A DNA stretch of 64,000 nt from Juglans regia (GCF_001411555.2 NC_049905.1:21690097-21754096), one strand, 5' to 3'; shown: positions 1 to 11,073, counted from the first letter of the stretch. Notes: generated by a model from the letters alone, not told the origin. A program made the numbers and translations.

Positions 1-1031
1 AGTTGAAATATTTATCATTAGTTTTAACAACCTAACCAATATCATAGGCGCAATCAAGATTCTGATGCGATGCAAGATTATCGACATCCTCTTTATTGGA
101 CAAAATTTTCAGTACGAGACATTGCCAACTGATGACAACATAATTGATTCTGGTGCATTCAAAAATCTTTTGACTTTTGGATATTGGTTGATGCCAACTG
201 CTGACCGGCCAGTTTCCTACATGGATTTCTAAGCTTAAGAAGTTGCAAGTCCTAAACCTAAATTTCAAATATCGTATTACAGGTTCAATTCCTGGTTGGT
301 TGTCGAGTACCCTTCCAAGCCTTATCTCTTTAGACTTGTCGAATAACCTCAATTCAGGTGAATTCTCGAAGGAACTTTGTTTATTGCCAGCATTAACATC
401 AGAACAAGCTCCAGAAGACAATAGTTATTTTCTTTTACCCATTTTTTACAAAGAAAATCAGAAGATTTTCGAGTACAATTCTCTTTCTGCATGGTACCCA
501 ACCATAGGCCTTGAAAGTAATAGTCTTAAGGGCTCAATCCCCTTCGAGATCGGCCGTTTGAAGATGCTCCATTAATCGTTCTTTCTTAGTCAGAACAACT
601 TCTCGGGCAACATTCCAGATCAACTATCGGAGCTCTCATGATTGGAGGACCTGAATCTATCTTCGAATCATTTTCATGGACTAATACCATCAGGCACTCA
701 GCTCCAAAGTTTTGATGCCTCAACATATGAGGGCAATCCTGGACTATGTGGCACTCCGTCACCCAAGTGTGGGCATACTAGTAGTGGCGATGGCATTGAG
801 AATGGTGAGAAAGATGGGCATGCAATCTCATGGTTTCATATTTCAATGATACTTGGCTTCATTACAGGGTTTTGGGGAGTTTGTGGTCCTTCGGCTTTTC
901 ACCGTAAGTGGAGGATCACATATTTTCAATTTATGGATAACTTAAAAGATCGACTCTTGGTGACACTAGCAGTGTCTTTGGCTAGAATGCACAGAGAAGA
1001 CAATAAATGTATGATATTCATCTTTGAATAA
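1..1031 (+). pseudogene. RLP fragment 1, decayed LRR receptor-like protein (3' part)
   Basis: The sequence matches the C-terminal half of RLP gene A in this window, from about its residue 389 onward, and runs off the left edge. LRR-type residues, the PSKR-like island segment, the acidic juxtamembrane stretch, a transmembrane segment with GFITG and the Cf-type tail (WR..YF.F.DNLKD) are recognisable. The frame is broken: the first open part (243-575) ends at a stop just after the GRLKMLH segment, and the last LRR plus part of the next are missing before the second open part (642-1031). No intact protein can be made, so I call it a pseudogene. The C-terminal open part is better kept than the rest. 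It lies on the same strand as all other RLP copies here. Confidence 0.85.
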
Positions 1032-1445
1032 TTATATATAACCGATCTGTCTAGAGTTTCTTGTCAGTTTAGTATCTTATGCAGAGTCTTAACTTTATTT
1101 CACCTCAGTTCTCCTACTCGATATATACTACTTCAAAGATGATTCCCTTGGTCTTCTTCATTGGAAAGAAAAAACATGCGGGTGGTGCACACAGTTTTTA
1201 TGTAATTTGATTACTTTCAGAATCCAACTTTGATGGAATATATTTCTTTTTTTTTAATTTTTTATATAAATCTCAGAGTACCATTCATCAAACTAAAGTT
1301 AATATCGCTGCGTAACATTTTTTTCATAATCATATTCAGAGCACTCATATACGTAAATTTACATGGTATCTTAAAAAATATACATGATCTCCATTGAAAT
1401 ATTCCATAAATCTTGAACACCAGTGAAGTAACAGATGTTCATGTG
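1032..1445. other. Intergenic, 3' flank of RLP fragment 1
   Basis: No gene is visible. The stretch is AT-rich and holds only short spurious open frames. Together with 6336-6380 it seems to correspond to sequence downstream of RLP genes A and B: the words cagcagtgtaatctgga recur near 6352, 41878 and (with one change) 62891. Confidence 0.5.
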
Positions 1446-1450
1446 TCCGT
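1446..1450. repeat. Target-site duplication TCCGT, left copy
   Basis: Five bases directly before the left LTR, repeated at 6331-6335. Five bases is the normal Ty1/copia duplication length. Confidence 0.95.
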
Positions 1451-1768
1451 TGATAACAGACAACTCACGCCTGCGGTCATGCATGGGACAACGCCTGAAA
1501 TCCCGCATGGAATAACGTCTAATAAAGGAAACCAAGATGCCGTCACAAGAGAACCTCAATCAACTCTGCCCTTAAGAACAGAGTCTGCTATATTAGGAAG
1601 TGGACCGTTAGCTAAATAATTCCATATTAGGAAGTCAACTTGCTTTCTTTATACTTTCCTTCTCTAAGGCTTGTACGCATGACTTTGGGTATTTAAACCT
1701 CTGCTGTACTCATCTCTACTCAAGGAAAAACATATTCACTTTATTTGATCTGTTCTTTACTTTCTTTA
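1451..1768 (+). repeat. 5' LTR of the copia element
   Basis: Starts TGATAACAGACAACTC and ends TTTCTTTA, identical to 6013-6330. A TATTTAAA promoter-like word lies at about 1690. The first 65 bases equal the part of the 3' LTR that encodes the end of the pol frame. Confidence 0.95.
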
Positions 1769-1785
1769 TGGTATACAGAGCCAGG
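1769..1785 (+). other. Primer-binding site, tRNA-iMet type
   Basis: tggtatacagagccagg follows the LTR without spacing. The usual plant copia site is TGGTATCAGAGC; here one extra A splits it (TGGTAT-A-CAGAGC). Confidence 0.8.
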
Positions 1786-1850
1786 AAAAGCTAACGCTAT
1801 TTCCTGCAAGTATTTTTTTTTTTCTTTCTTTTATCCTCAACTCTAAGCAC

Positions 1851-4800
1851 ATGGGTTCTTCCTCCTTTCACGTTGGAAATTTTGTAACCCTCCGCTTAAA
1901 CCATGAGAATTATCCTTTGTGGCGAGAGCAATTTTTAATCTTGGCAGAAAGCCAAGATCTGGTCGGCATTCTCACTGGCACAAGCCCAGCCCCTACTCCT
2001 TTTATTTCTGCTCCTGAAGGTTCTTGTGATGGACAGAATACGCCGAATCCTGCTCATGCAACCTGGAAACAATCTGATCGCTTGCTGAGAGGATGGCTTA
2101 TTGGGACCCTCACCGAAGAGGCTCTTGGTCTCGTCATCGGCATGGACTCTGCTACCAAAATCTGGACAGCACTTCGAGAGGCCTATGCACAATCCTCTCA
2201 AGAACGAGAGTTTCAATTACGCCATGAACTCTCCTATATGCGTAAGTCTTCTGATCTCTCCCTCGACGATTACTTACGTACATTTAAGAGACTTTGTGAC
2301 AATCTTGCTGGGATCGGGAAACCTCTGGAGGATAAAGAGAAGGTTTTCTCTCTTCTCAACAGTCTCGGGGTGCAGTATGAAGGTTTCACCACTGCCATGC
2401 TGAAACCTCCCATGCCTTCATATGCTGAAGTTGTGCCTCTATTGCGAAGCTTTGATATTCGCCACAAACTTCATGCCACTGAACTGAGTAACCATGTTGC
2501 CTTCTATGGTAACAAACAGAAGGGGTCTTCTTACTCCAACCATAAAGGCAGCAGCCGCAACACAAATACAACCTTCTCCTCCAAAGGAAAAGGTTTTCCT
2601 CATCAAAATAATCGTGGCTCTGGTGGAACCTCTCACACTGCTGCCAACGGTGGTCCTCCTCAATGTCAGATTTGTAACAAATTTGGCCATCATGCTCTTA
2701 AATGCTGGCATCGCTTTGACAAAGCTTTTCAAGATAATGATATTCCTGAAGCTCTTGCCGCTCTTACCATCAACAATCCCAACGATCATGAGTGGATGAC
2801 CGATACTGGAGCCTCGGCTCATATGACTTCCAATGCAGGTATTTTACATAATCTCCGTCCATATACTGGCTCCGAACAGGTAATGGTAGGTAATGGACAT
2901 TTGCTTCCGATCACGCATATTGGGGACACTTACATTGGTTTAAAACCTCTTCAACTCAAGCTTAATTCTGTTTTGCTTGTTCCTAATCTTGAACGTAATT
3001 TATTATCTGTGGGTCAATTGACTACTGATCACCCTATTAACTGCGAGTTTTTTTGTGTTGGTTTTGTTATCAAGGACAGTGCAACCAACAACGTCCTCCT
3101 GAGAGGCCACAAGAAGGGTAATCTCTACACCATTCACGCACCACACCAAGCCTTATTTTCAACCCGTCTTCAAGCTGCAAACCCAGATTTATGGCACCAA
3201 CGGCTTGGCCATCCACAACGTGCAACTGTTGATGTCTTAAAATCTCTTGGCTTAATCAAAGTAGTTGGCAAAAATAATTCACCTCTTTGTGATAGTTGTC
3301 AAACTGGCAAATTTAGTCGACTCCCGTTTCTTTCTTCATCCAATAATAAATATGGTTTACTTGAAAAAGTTCACTGTGATCTTTGGGGTCCTGCCCCCGT
3401 ACAATCTTTAGATAAATTTCTGTATTATGCGGTTTTGATTGATGATTTTAGCCGCTACATTTGGTTTATTCCTTTAAAAAATAAATCTGATTTTTATGAT
3501 TCCTTTTGTGCTTTTGTGAAATATGTTTCTTGTCAATTCTCTACAAATATTAAGGTGTTTCAATCTGATGGTGGTGGCGAATTCTCTAGCACTCTTTTTG
3601 CTCAATTTCTCAAGGATCATGGTATTATACATCAAATGTCCTGTCCCTACACCCCGGAACAAAACGGCCTCGCCGAACGACGTCACCGAAATATTCGAGA
3701 ACTTGGTCTTACAATGCTTTTTCACAGCGGTATGCCTAAACGTTTTTGGGTAGAATCTTTTTCTACTGCTGTGTTTCTAATCAACCGGACACCTTCTTCC
3801 ACTCTTGGTAATGACTCTCCCTATTTTAGATTACATGGGCGACAACCTGATTATTTATCTCTTCGTGTTTTTGGATCAAAATGCTTTCCATATCTTTGGA
3901 CCAATAAAACTAATAAATTTGATCCTAAATCATTACCATGTGTGTTTATGGGTTACAGTAGCAAATATAAAGGTTATAAATGTTTTTATCCGCCTACCAG
4001 AAAAATGTTTGTCTCACGGCACGTTGCTTTTGATGAAACTCAATTCCCTTACAAAAATCCAACAAGCCTTCACGTTCCTTCCCCCCTCCCAAGCACCATC
4101 TCTGTTTTTACCGAATGGTTGGAGCCTTCCTCTACGTGCTCCTCGACTACATCTCCTGCCAAAGATGGCTTTAATCTTGCACCTGACTTCCCATCCACTC
4201 TTGTTAATATTTCTTCCCCTCAGGTTGCCTCCTCCAGCGCTCAAGCTCCTTCCGCCCCGTCCACTGAACTTTCCTCTGCATCATCTACTTCTCCCTCATC
4301 TTCTTCTTTTCCCTCCGCCACTGATACCCCTTCACACACTATGGCATCACCCCTGGCTCCTCCTCCTACCACTGTCCCAGACTCATCTCACCGAATGCTC
4401 ACTCGCCTTCAAGCCGGTATTCGAAAACCCAATCCCAAGTATGTTAACTTACACACTACTTTGTCCTTGCCACAGATTCCTAAAACAATCCGAGCTGCCT
4501 TAAAACATGAAGGATGGCATCGTGCCATGAATGAGGAGCTCACTGCCTTGCAGAAAAATAATACATGGACGTTGGTTCCCCGCACTACTGACATGCATAT
4601 CATCGGCAATAAATGGGTCTTCAAACCTAAGCTTAATGCACATGGTGAACTTGATCGTCTTAAAGCTCGCCTCGTCGCCATTGGTTATCATCAAATCGAT
4701 GGTGTTGATTTTCTTGAAACATTTTCTCCGGTTATTAGATTTGGCACCATTAGAACTGTTTTATCCATTGCTCTTGTGCGCAGGTGGGAAATTCGACAGT

Positions 4801-6077
4801 TAGATGTCACAAACGCTTTTCTCCATGGCTACCTTCAAGAATCTGTTTTCATGGAGCAGCCTTCGGGATTCTCTGATCCCTCCTACCCCAATCATGTGTG
4901 CAAATTGAACCGGGCCTTATACGGTTTAAAACAAGCCCCAAGGGCTTGGTTTGATCGCTTTAGTTCCTTCTTACTTGAGTTCGGATTCTCTTGTTGTATT
5001 TCTGATCCTTCTTTATTTTCTTTTCGCACCTCTGATGCAACTATGTTCCTCCTTTTATATGTAGATGATATTCTTCTTACCGGATCAAATACTTCTGTTT
5101 TAAATCACTTTGTTCAAACTCTTCATAGTGAATTTGCTATGAAAGACTTAGGACACTTGCATTACTTTCTCGGTATCCAGGTTACTCATAACTCTGATGG
5201 TCTCTTTCTATCACAGACTCAATACGCCTTGGACATCTTACGCCGGGCTCAGATGACAGACTGCAAACCTGTTGTCACTCCAATGACATCCAAATCAAAA
5301 GATTTAGAAACTTCTGCTGCTTTCTCAGATCCTAAGCTCTATCGCAGTCTCGTTGGGGCCCTCCAATATCTCACGCTCACTCGTCCAGACTTGGCTTTCA
5401 GTGTTAATCATGTTGCTAAATACATGCACAATCCCTCCCAGGCTCATTTTCAAATGGTCAAACGGATTCTCCGATATGTTCATGGCACTTCCAATCTCGG
5501 TTTTCAGCTCTTCGCCAACTCCACCCTTGATCTATATGCTTTTGCCGACGCTGATTGGGCTGGCTGCCGTGAAACACGCCGCTCCACCACTGGATTCTGT
5601 CTTTTTCTCGGCAGAAACTGTATTTCATGGAGTGCAAAAAAGCAGCATACCGTTTCCCACTCGAGCACTGAAGCCGAATACCGAAGTCTTGCCCACACCA
5701 CTGCCGAGATGACTTGGTTAGCTGCTCTGCTTCGTGAGCTCGGCGTCTCTCTAGACAAGACTCCTTTACTTCTCTGTGATAATCTTAGCGCTCTCCATCT
5801 CACTTGTAATCCCGTTCATCATTCTCGAAGCAAACATATCGACATCGATTACCACTTTATACGTGAACGTGTTGCCTTGGGTCTCATTCAAACACGCCAT
5901 GTTCCTACATCCCTTCAGTTAGCCGATATGTTCACAAAGCCCTTATCTCATGCTCACCTGATTGGCATTGCAACCAAACTGAACCTTCGACAGCGGCTCA
6001 GTTTGCGGGGGGTGATAACAGACAACTCACGCCTGCGGTCATGCATGGGACAACGCCTGAAATCCCGCATGGAATAA
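1851..6077 (+). CDS. Copia gag-pol polyprotein (1408 aa)
   Basis: A single open frame encodes the retrotransposon polyprotein. In order: a gag region at the N-terminus; a CX2CX4HX4C zinc knuckle at about residues 272-285; the aspartic protease motif DTGAS with Asp318; a GAG-pre-integrase segment (LWHQRLGH, from about 447); integrase with Asp510, Asp573 and Glu609 in the D-D-35-E pattern; a Pro/Ser-rich linker at about 740-850; reverse transcriptase with YVDD at 1070-1073; and RNase H with DADW (Asp1233). All catalytic residues I could place are present and there is no stop or frameshift, so the element is potentially autonomous. The stop lies 65 bases inside the 3' LTR, so the last residues are read through the polypurine tract and LTR start. 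The start chosen is the first ATG after the primer site. Confidence 0.96.
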   Translation: MGSSSFHVGNFVTLRLNHENYPLWREQFLILAESQDLVGILTGTSPAPTPFISAPEGSCDGQNTPNPAHATWKQSDRLLRGWLIGTLTEEALGLVIGMDSATKIWTALREAYAQSSQEREFQLRHELSYMRKSSDLSLDDYLRTFKRLCDNLAGIGKPLEDKEKVFSLLNSLGVQYEGFTTAMLKPPMPSYAEVVPLLRSFDIRHKLHATELSNHVAFYGNKQKGSSYSNHKGSSRNTNTTFSSKGKGFPHQNNRGSGGTSHTAANGGPPQCQICNKFGHHALKCWHRFDKAFQDNDIPEALAALTINNPNDHEWMTDTGASAHMTSNAGILHNLRPYTGSEQVMVGNGHLLPITHIGDTYIGLKPLQLKLNSVLLVPNLERNLLSVGQLTTDHPINCEFFCVGFVIKDSATNNVLLRGHKKGNLYTIHAPHQALFSTRLQAANPDLWHQRLGHPQRATVDVLKSLGLIKVVGKNNSPLCDSCQTGKFSRLPFLSSSNNKYGLLEKVHCDLWGPAPVQSLDKFLYYAVLIDDFSRYIWFIPLKNKSDFYDSFCAFVKYVSCQFSTNIKVFQSDGGGEFSSTLFAQFLKDHGIIHQMSCPYTPEQNGLAERRHRNIRELGLTMLFHSGMPKRFWVESFSTAVFLINRTPSSTLGNDSPYFRLHGRQPDYLSLRVFGSKCFPYLWTNKTNKFDPKSLPCVFMGYSSKYKGYKCFYPPTRKMFVSRHVAFDETQFPYKNPTSLHVPSPLPSTISVFTEWLEPSSTCSSTTSPAKDGFNLAPDFPSTLVNISSPQVASSSAQAPSAPSTELSSASSTSPSSSSFPSATDTPSHTMASPLAPPPTTVPDSSHRMLTRLQAGIRKPNPKYVNLHTTLSLPQIPKTIRAALKHEGWHRAMNEELTALQKNNTWTLVPRTTDMHIIGNKWVFKPKLNAHGELDRLKARLVAIGYHQIDGVDFLETFSPVIRFGTIRTVLSIALVRRWEIRQLDVTNAFLHGYLQESVFMEQPSGFSDPSYPNHVCKLNRALYGLKQAPRAWFDRFSSFLLEFGFSCCISDPSLFSFRTSDATMFLLLYVDDILLTGSNTSVLNHFVQTLHSEFAMKDLGHLHYFLGIQVTHNSDGLFLSQTQYALDILRRAQMTDCKPVVTPMTSKSKDLETSAAFSDPKLYRSLVGALQYLTLTRPDLAFSVNHVAKYMHNPSQAHFQMVKRILRYVHGTSNLGFQLFANSTLDLYAFADADWAGCRETRRSTTGFCLFLGRNCISWSAKKQHTVSHSSTEAEYRSLAHTTAEMTWLAALLRELGVSLDKTPLLLCDNLSALHLTCNPVHHSRSKHIDIDYHFIRERVALGLIQTRHVPTSLQLADMFTKPLSHAHLIGIATKLNLRQRLSLRGVITDNSRLRSCMGQRLKSRME
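6002..6012 (+). other. Polypurine tract of the copia element
   Basis: tttgcgggggg directly precedes the 3' LTR. It lies inside the gag-pol reading frame. Confidence 0.75.
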
Positions 6078-6330
6078 CGTCTAATAAAGGAAACCAAGAT
6101 GCCGTCACAAGAGAACCTCAATCAACTCTGCCCTTAAGAACAGAGTCTGCTATATTAGGAAGTGGACCGTTAGCTAAATAATTCCATATTAGGAAGTCAA
6201 CTTGCTTTCTTTATACTTTCCTTCTCTAAGGCTTGTACGCATGACTTTGGGTATTTAAACCTCTGCTGTACTCATCTCTACTCAAGGAAAAACATATTCA
6301 CTTTATTTGATCTGTTCTTTACTTTCTTTA
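6013..6330 (+). repeat. 3' LTR of the copia element
   Basis: Identical to 1451-1768. Followed by the second TCCGT target duplication at 6331-6335. Confidence 0.95.
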
Positions 6331-6335
6331 TCCGT

Positions 6336-7182
6336 AACATGTGTATTTCCCAGCAGTGTAATCTGGACTGGATCCATTAACGGAAGTTTCTGTGCGCGGT
6401 GAAGCTGGGCTGAGGACCAAGAGAATTTGCTCTGTTTTTACTTCCCGAAACAGAGAACACGGTGGAACCTGTCTTACGGCATTATGGTCGCTGCGGTTTG
6501 CCGTCGGTTGCTCGTCTATGGTGGGAAGGCTCACAGTGTGGAGGGCATTGCTCAGTTTTGGTTTCTCGCGGTGCCGCCTAATAGAGCTTCCGGTGGTGGA
6601 TTTGTTGTGGTCGTGGGCTGTGGAGACTTGCTGGATGGGTCAATAAATTTTTTTGCAATGCAGATTAACTTGTAGTCTCATTTTACACGATAATGTTCAG
6701 CCAGTGTTGAATTTCTTACATGACATCTCAAGCTTGAGCAGTGAAAACATTGATTGTGGCAGGTTTGGGTCCAACAACTCTACCTGAAATCTTGCAGCTT
6801 TTGTTTATTGATTTTGTATTGGCAGAGGGAAGGGTTGTCAAACTCCAGCCTTTTCATTTATATCTGCAATATTCACTGTATCAAATGAATTTCTTCGATG
6901 TTCCTCAAGAAAATGTAGCCAAAGTCAGTCAACAGCCTTGCAACACTAATTTGGTTGTCAGAAAAATTAGAAACGAAAAATAAAAATCAAGTCACTCAGT
7001 CAACAGCTTAAAAAAAAAAAAGTACAAGATGAGGGAAGTTGCGCAGAACCTTCGTATGCCATAAGGGCGTGTCATGGGTTCCGATAAACAGGGCTTAAAT
7101 AAACCGAAAGTTGATGCTGTCTACCTGGAACTTTCCATCTCAGGTCGACCTGTACTACTAGCTGTACTCCATGGGTAGCTTC
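6336..7182. other. Intergenic between copia element and TNL gene
   Basis: No convincing gene. Short overlapping open frames at 6392-6675 and 6741-6983 show no domain. The first 45 bases resemble sequence downstream of RLP A and B. The last 160 bases (about 7025-7100: gcagaaccttcg, aacagggcttaaataaac) recur in part near 54900 and 56690, so this promoter-proximal sequence exists as dispersed fragments elsewhere in the window. Confidence 0.5.
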
Positions 7183-7192
7183 TATATATATA
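7183..7192 (+). promoter_or_regulatory. Putative TATA box of the TNL gene
   Basis: tatatatata at about 7183-7192, some 115 bases before the start codon and in a plausible position for a core promoter. Based on position only. Confidence 0.45.
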
Positions 7193-7304
7193 CATACAGA
7201 TTATCTCATGATATCTTCAGTGTTCTTCTCATTGTCTATGCCCGCAAATTACCAATATTCCCTTCCACATGAATTAAGCTTTTAAATCTCTTTGCATCGC
7301 ATTC

Positions 7305-10300
7305 ATGTCCACTCAAACACCCTCTTCATCTACTCCTGAAGTTAGTAAGAAGAGAAAAAGAGACAATTCATCTTCGTCTCGATGGAAACATGAAGTTTTC
7401 CTTAGTTTTTATGGCAAAGACACTCGCACAAGTTTTACGGATCATCTATATGCTGATTTAAAACGGAAAGGTATTCTCGTATTTAGGGATGATGAAGCAC
7501 TCCAGCGAGGAGAAGACATTTCTAAAGCGCTTCGGAAAGCAATTCAAAAATCACAATACGTCATCGTCATTCTTTCGGAAAATTATGCTTCTTCCAAATG
7601 GTGCCTCAGGGAACTTGCCGAGATCGTTGAATGGGAGAAAAAGACGAAGCTGATCACAATTATTCCTATTTTCTACTATGTGAATCCTTCAGACGTAAGA
7701 AATCAAAGAGGAACTTTTGCAAAAGCTTTCGCCGCACATGAGAAAGATCCCAAGCTAGACATCAAAGAGATTAAAATGTGGAAAAAAGCTTTCAGTAAGG
7801 TGGGCAATATTAAAGGAGAGCACATACATGACAGGTAACATTTCCTCTTTTCTTCTTCCAATGACAGATATATAGCAAGCAATTATGACATTTATAATTT
7901 TTAAAATATCTAAATTGTGATATGGTCTGACAGCTTGAGTGTTGCAAGAGGGATATTGAAGTACGAATTCAATTGTTTCGCTTCCTCTAATAAACAATGC
8001 TAATTATCAACTAAAGCTAGCGGTTTTTTTTTTTTTTTTTGTTCGTGTCGATTTAGGTCTAGTCAATATTAATTGTTCTATCAATTTATAGGTACGAATC
8101 AACAATTATACAAGACATCAGTAGACGTATATCTCGTAAGTTGAATTCTAGGTTCTCTAGTCATGATTACGATAAACTTGTTGCAATAGACTGCCCTGTA
8201 GACAAAATGATGAAGTTATTGGATATGGAATCGGATGATGTTCTCTTCATAGGAATTCATGGGATGGGTGGCGTTGGTAAGACAACGCTGGCCGAAATAA
8301 TTTATGATAGAGTTTCTAATTCTAATAGTCAATTTGAAGGAAGCAGCTTTATTTCTTGTATTAGAGAAAAATCTGTTAGTGCTCGTGATTTAGCTTCTTT
8401 ACAAAAAGAACTCCTTTCTACAATCATGGAAGAAGAAATACATGTATGGGATCAAAACCAGGGATATCGGATGAGAAAGAAGATGCTGAGTAATAAAAGG
8501 GTTTTTATTGTCCTTGATGATGTGGCTAGTGACGAGCAACTGACGGCATTAGCAGGGGATCGGAAATGGTTTGGTCCAGGGAGTAGGGTGATTATAACAA
8601 GCAGAGATAGTCATCTGTTGAAGAGGCATGGAGTGAATGTTATCTATAAGGTTGAGCAGCTTCAAGAAGATGAAGCATTGCAGCTCTTTAGTTTGTCAGC
8701 CTTCGACAAAACCCATCCACCAAAGAATTACAAGGATCTATCTATGGATTTTGTGAATTATGCTCAAGGCCTTCCTTTAGCTCTTAATGTTTTGGGTTCC
8801 TTCTTATATGAGAGAGAAATAGATGCATGGAAAAGTGTGAGAGATAAACTAAAAGCAATTCCTAATCCAAAAATTATGGATGTACTTCAAATAAGTTTTG
8901 ATGGGCTGGAGGAATCGCAAAAAGAGTTATTTTTGGATATAGCGTTTGTCTTCAGAGGACATGAGCACATATCTTCTGGGATGTTATTAGAAAGTTTTGG
9001 TCATTATCGCATCGACATTGATATTCTCCTCGAGAAGTCCATCATAAGCAAATCAAAATATGGATGGTTGTCCATGCATGATTTGCTAAAAGAACTGGGC
9101 AGGGAAATAGTTCGCCGCGAATGCCGTAGAGATCACCCTGGAGGACGTAGTAGACTATTTTGTGTGGAGGATCTCTATCACGTACTGGAGACTGATACTG
9201 TAAGTTGATTAGCGTAGATATTAATATAAAAAGGTATATTTTCATCCTAATTCTGGCTAATCTGTTGTTTCTTGATTACCAGGGAACTGATGCAACTAAA
9301 GCCATAGTCGTGCATTCTTGTGCTGAAACGGAAGATCAGAAAGTACTCAAAGCCAAAGCATTTTCAAAGATGAGAAAATTGAGGTATCTTAAATTCCCTG
9401 ATTCTCGAACTATACAATGGAGTGGAGATCCTTTAAAATACATGCCAACCAATGAGTTGCGATTTCTAGAGTGGCCTGGATATCATTTGAAAACCTTGCC
9501 GAGCAGTTTCCAACAAAAACATCTTACTGTTCTAAGGTTGTATGACAGTCGTATCAAACAACTATGGAAGGGGTCGATGGTAAGTTTCTCACTCGTATAA
9601 ATACGTATTCATCTTAATAATTCCCCGTTAGTTTTCCAAACAAGTTACTATATTTATATTTTGATCCAATTAACTACTTGTTTGTTTATTACAGGTTTTA
9701 CCCAATTTGAAGGTATTTGATCCGAGTAATTCTAAGAACTTGATTGAAACACCAGATTTGACTGGAATCCCAAATCTTGAGAGTTTAAACCTGGATGGTT
9801 GTAGAAGCTTGTGTGAGGTGCACCCATCCATCGGAAGTCTCAAAAAATTAAAATGGTTGACACTTGACAAATGTTCAAGCCTTGAGAAGTTACCAGACCT
9901 GAGTAGTTTGGAATGCCTGACCTATCTTGAAGCAAGTGAAACTACTATGACACAAATACCATCTGTCAATCTAAGGCCTAAGAGCAATATTGATGACTTT
10001 GGCGTTCGATTTTATTTTAGTGGAAGCAAGTTGATGCGACTTGAATCAAGGGATCCCATCTATGATATCGGATCACTTGTAGAATATCAGAGGGAAGGAA
10101 CATATGATTACATAGAAGCAAAGTGCATTGATTTTGACAGCAAAGTAGAAAATATTTTAGACATGGCAGGTGTTGTTATTTCGGCTTTAGATGACGATTT
10201 GGTGAGTTCTCTCATTCTTTTCTTTAGAAACAAATCAAATATGTCAGAAAAATGCTTCAATAAAAAAGTATTTCATTTCACAAATAAAAAAATTAATTAT

Positions 10301-11015
10301 CGCCTTGCAATTGCTTTATTTTTGCTGCAATTAACGTCTCTTTTTGGGGTTGGTTTTATAGAACATGATAAGTGGATGGTCGTTGGGATTCCATATGATT
10401 CCAGATTGGGTCCAGTATAAAAGTAATGGCTCCTTTGTAAAGATAGATTTGGATGCTAATACAAATCCGGAGATGGGGTTAGCTTTCTTTATTGTATGTG
10501 ATTCTGATCAATTATTTTTTGATGATTATGGACCTAGTACTTCAATTTCTTGGTTAATCAAGATCCCTATGATAAACTTGCAGGAGGTGAGGCTTACAAT
10601 AGTGTTTAAGACGGATGAAGAATATTATGTGGAATATAATTGTTCAAGTTACAGTAAAATGTCTCCTATCTTGAACGTCTCTTTTGGTAAGCGAATTGGA
10701 TTCTGGGTGTATATACCGGCAGTTTTGCGGTTATTGGATATACGGAAGGTCATTAAGATTTCATTTAAAACATGCTGTACTTTGAGTGAAAAAGAAGTAG
10801 AAGTGAAAGAATGCGGGGTGCATTTAGTATTTCCAGATGATGCTAATTCAAAGTTCTATAATAGCATTGCTCCTTTTGGCCATTCGGGATTTTCAAATTC
10901 AAATTTCCATCGAAAATTTGAAGCCAATATGATGAAGGACAAAAGAAAAGAAAAAAAGGAAAAAGGAATAAGAAAGTTGAAGAAGGGTGGCGGCAGTTAT
11001 GAATCTTATGATTAA
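7305..11015 (+). CDS. TIR-NBS-LRR (TNL) disease resistance protein, 5 exons, 1031 aa
   Basis: Predicted intracellular immune receptor. Exons deduced from GT-AG sites and frame: 7305-7834, 8092-9199, 9283-9579, 9695-10201, 10362-11015; joined they stay open. Exon 1 is the TIR domain (HEVFLSF at about 29; SENYASSKWCLREL with Glu103 at the position of the catalytic glutamate of plant TIR NADases). Exon 2 is the NB-ARC: P-loop GMGGVGKTT at 234-242, kinase-2 VLDD with Asp319/320, GSRVIITSRD, GLPLAL and MHD at 505-507, all intact. Exons 3-4 (547-814) hold only about six LRRs. Exon 5 looks like the post-LRR (C-JID-type) jelly-roll tail, ending in a Lys-rich stretch. A basic KKRKR lies at 15-19. The classic TNL exon layout supports a functional gene, but the LRR region is short for the family and the last exon ends inside a purine-rich tandem duplication. 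Confidence 0.9.
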
Positions 11016-11073
11016 GGACGAAGGAAAAGAAAAAAGGAAAAAGAAAGTTGAAAAAGGGTGGCGGCAGTTATGA
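10931..11073 (+). repeat. Purine-rich tandem duplication at the TNL gene end
   Basis: Two copies of an A/G-rich unit ending gggtggcggcagttatga, offset by about 71-79 bases (ends at 11002 and 11073). The first copy encodes the Lys-rich C-terminus of the TNL. The stop codon (11013-11015) falls at the start of the second copy. Confidence 0.8.

Larger units (their letters stand above)
1451..6330 (+). mobile_element. Intact Ty1/copia LTR retrotransposon (4,880 bp)
   Basis: Two 318-bp direct repeats at 1451-1768 and 6013-6330 read identical base for base. They are flanked by the 5-bp target duplication TCCGT (1446-1450 and 6331-6335). A tRNA-iMet-type primer site starts directly after the left LTR, and a G-rich polypurine stretch precedes the right LTR. 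One uninterrupted gag-pol frame fills the interior. The size, short LTRs and order protease-integrase-RT-RNase H fit a small Copia lineage; Ale/Retrofit-like is my guess. Identical LTRs imply a recent insertion. It landed in the downstream flank of RLP fragment 1. The LTR termini read TG...TA rather than TG...CA. Confidence 0.97.

Noticed and set aside
3805..4503. 232-aa plus-strand open frame
   Set aside because: Shadow frame inside the copia gag-pol; Leu/Pro-rich composition follows from the real frame.
6392..6983. Three short plus-strand frames between the copia element and the TNL
   Set aside because: No domain, overlapping in different frames, no splice or promoter support.
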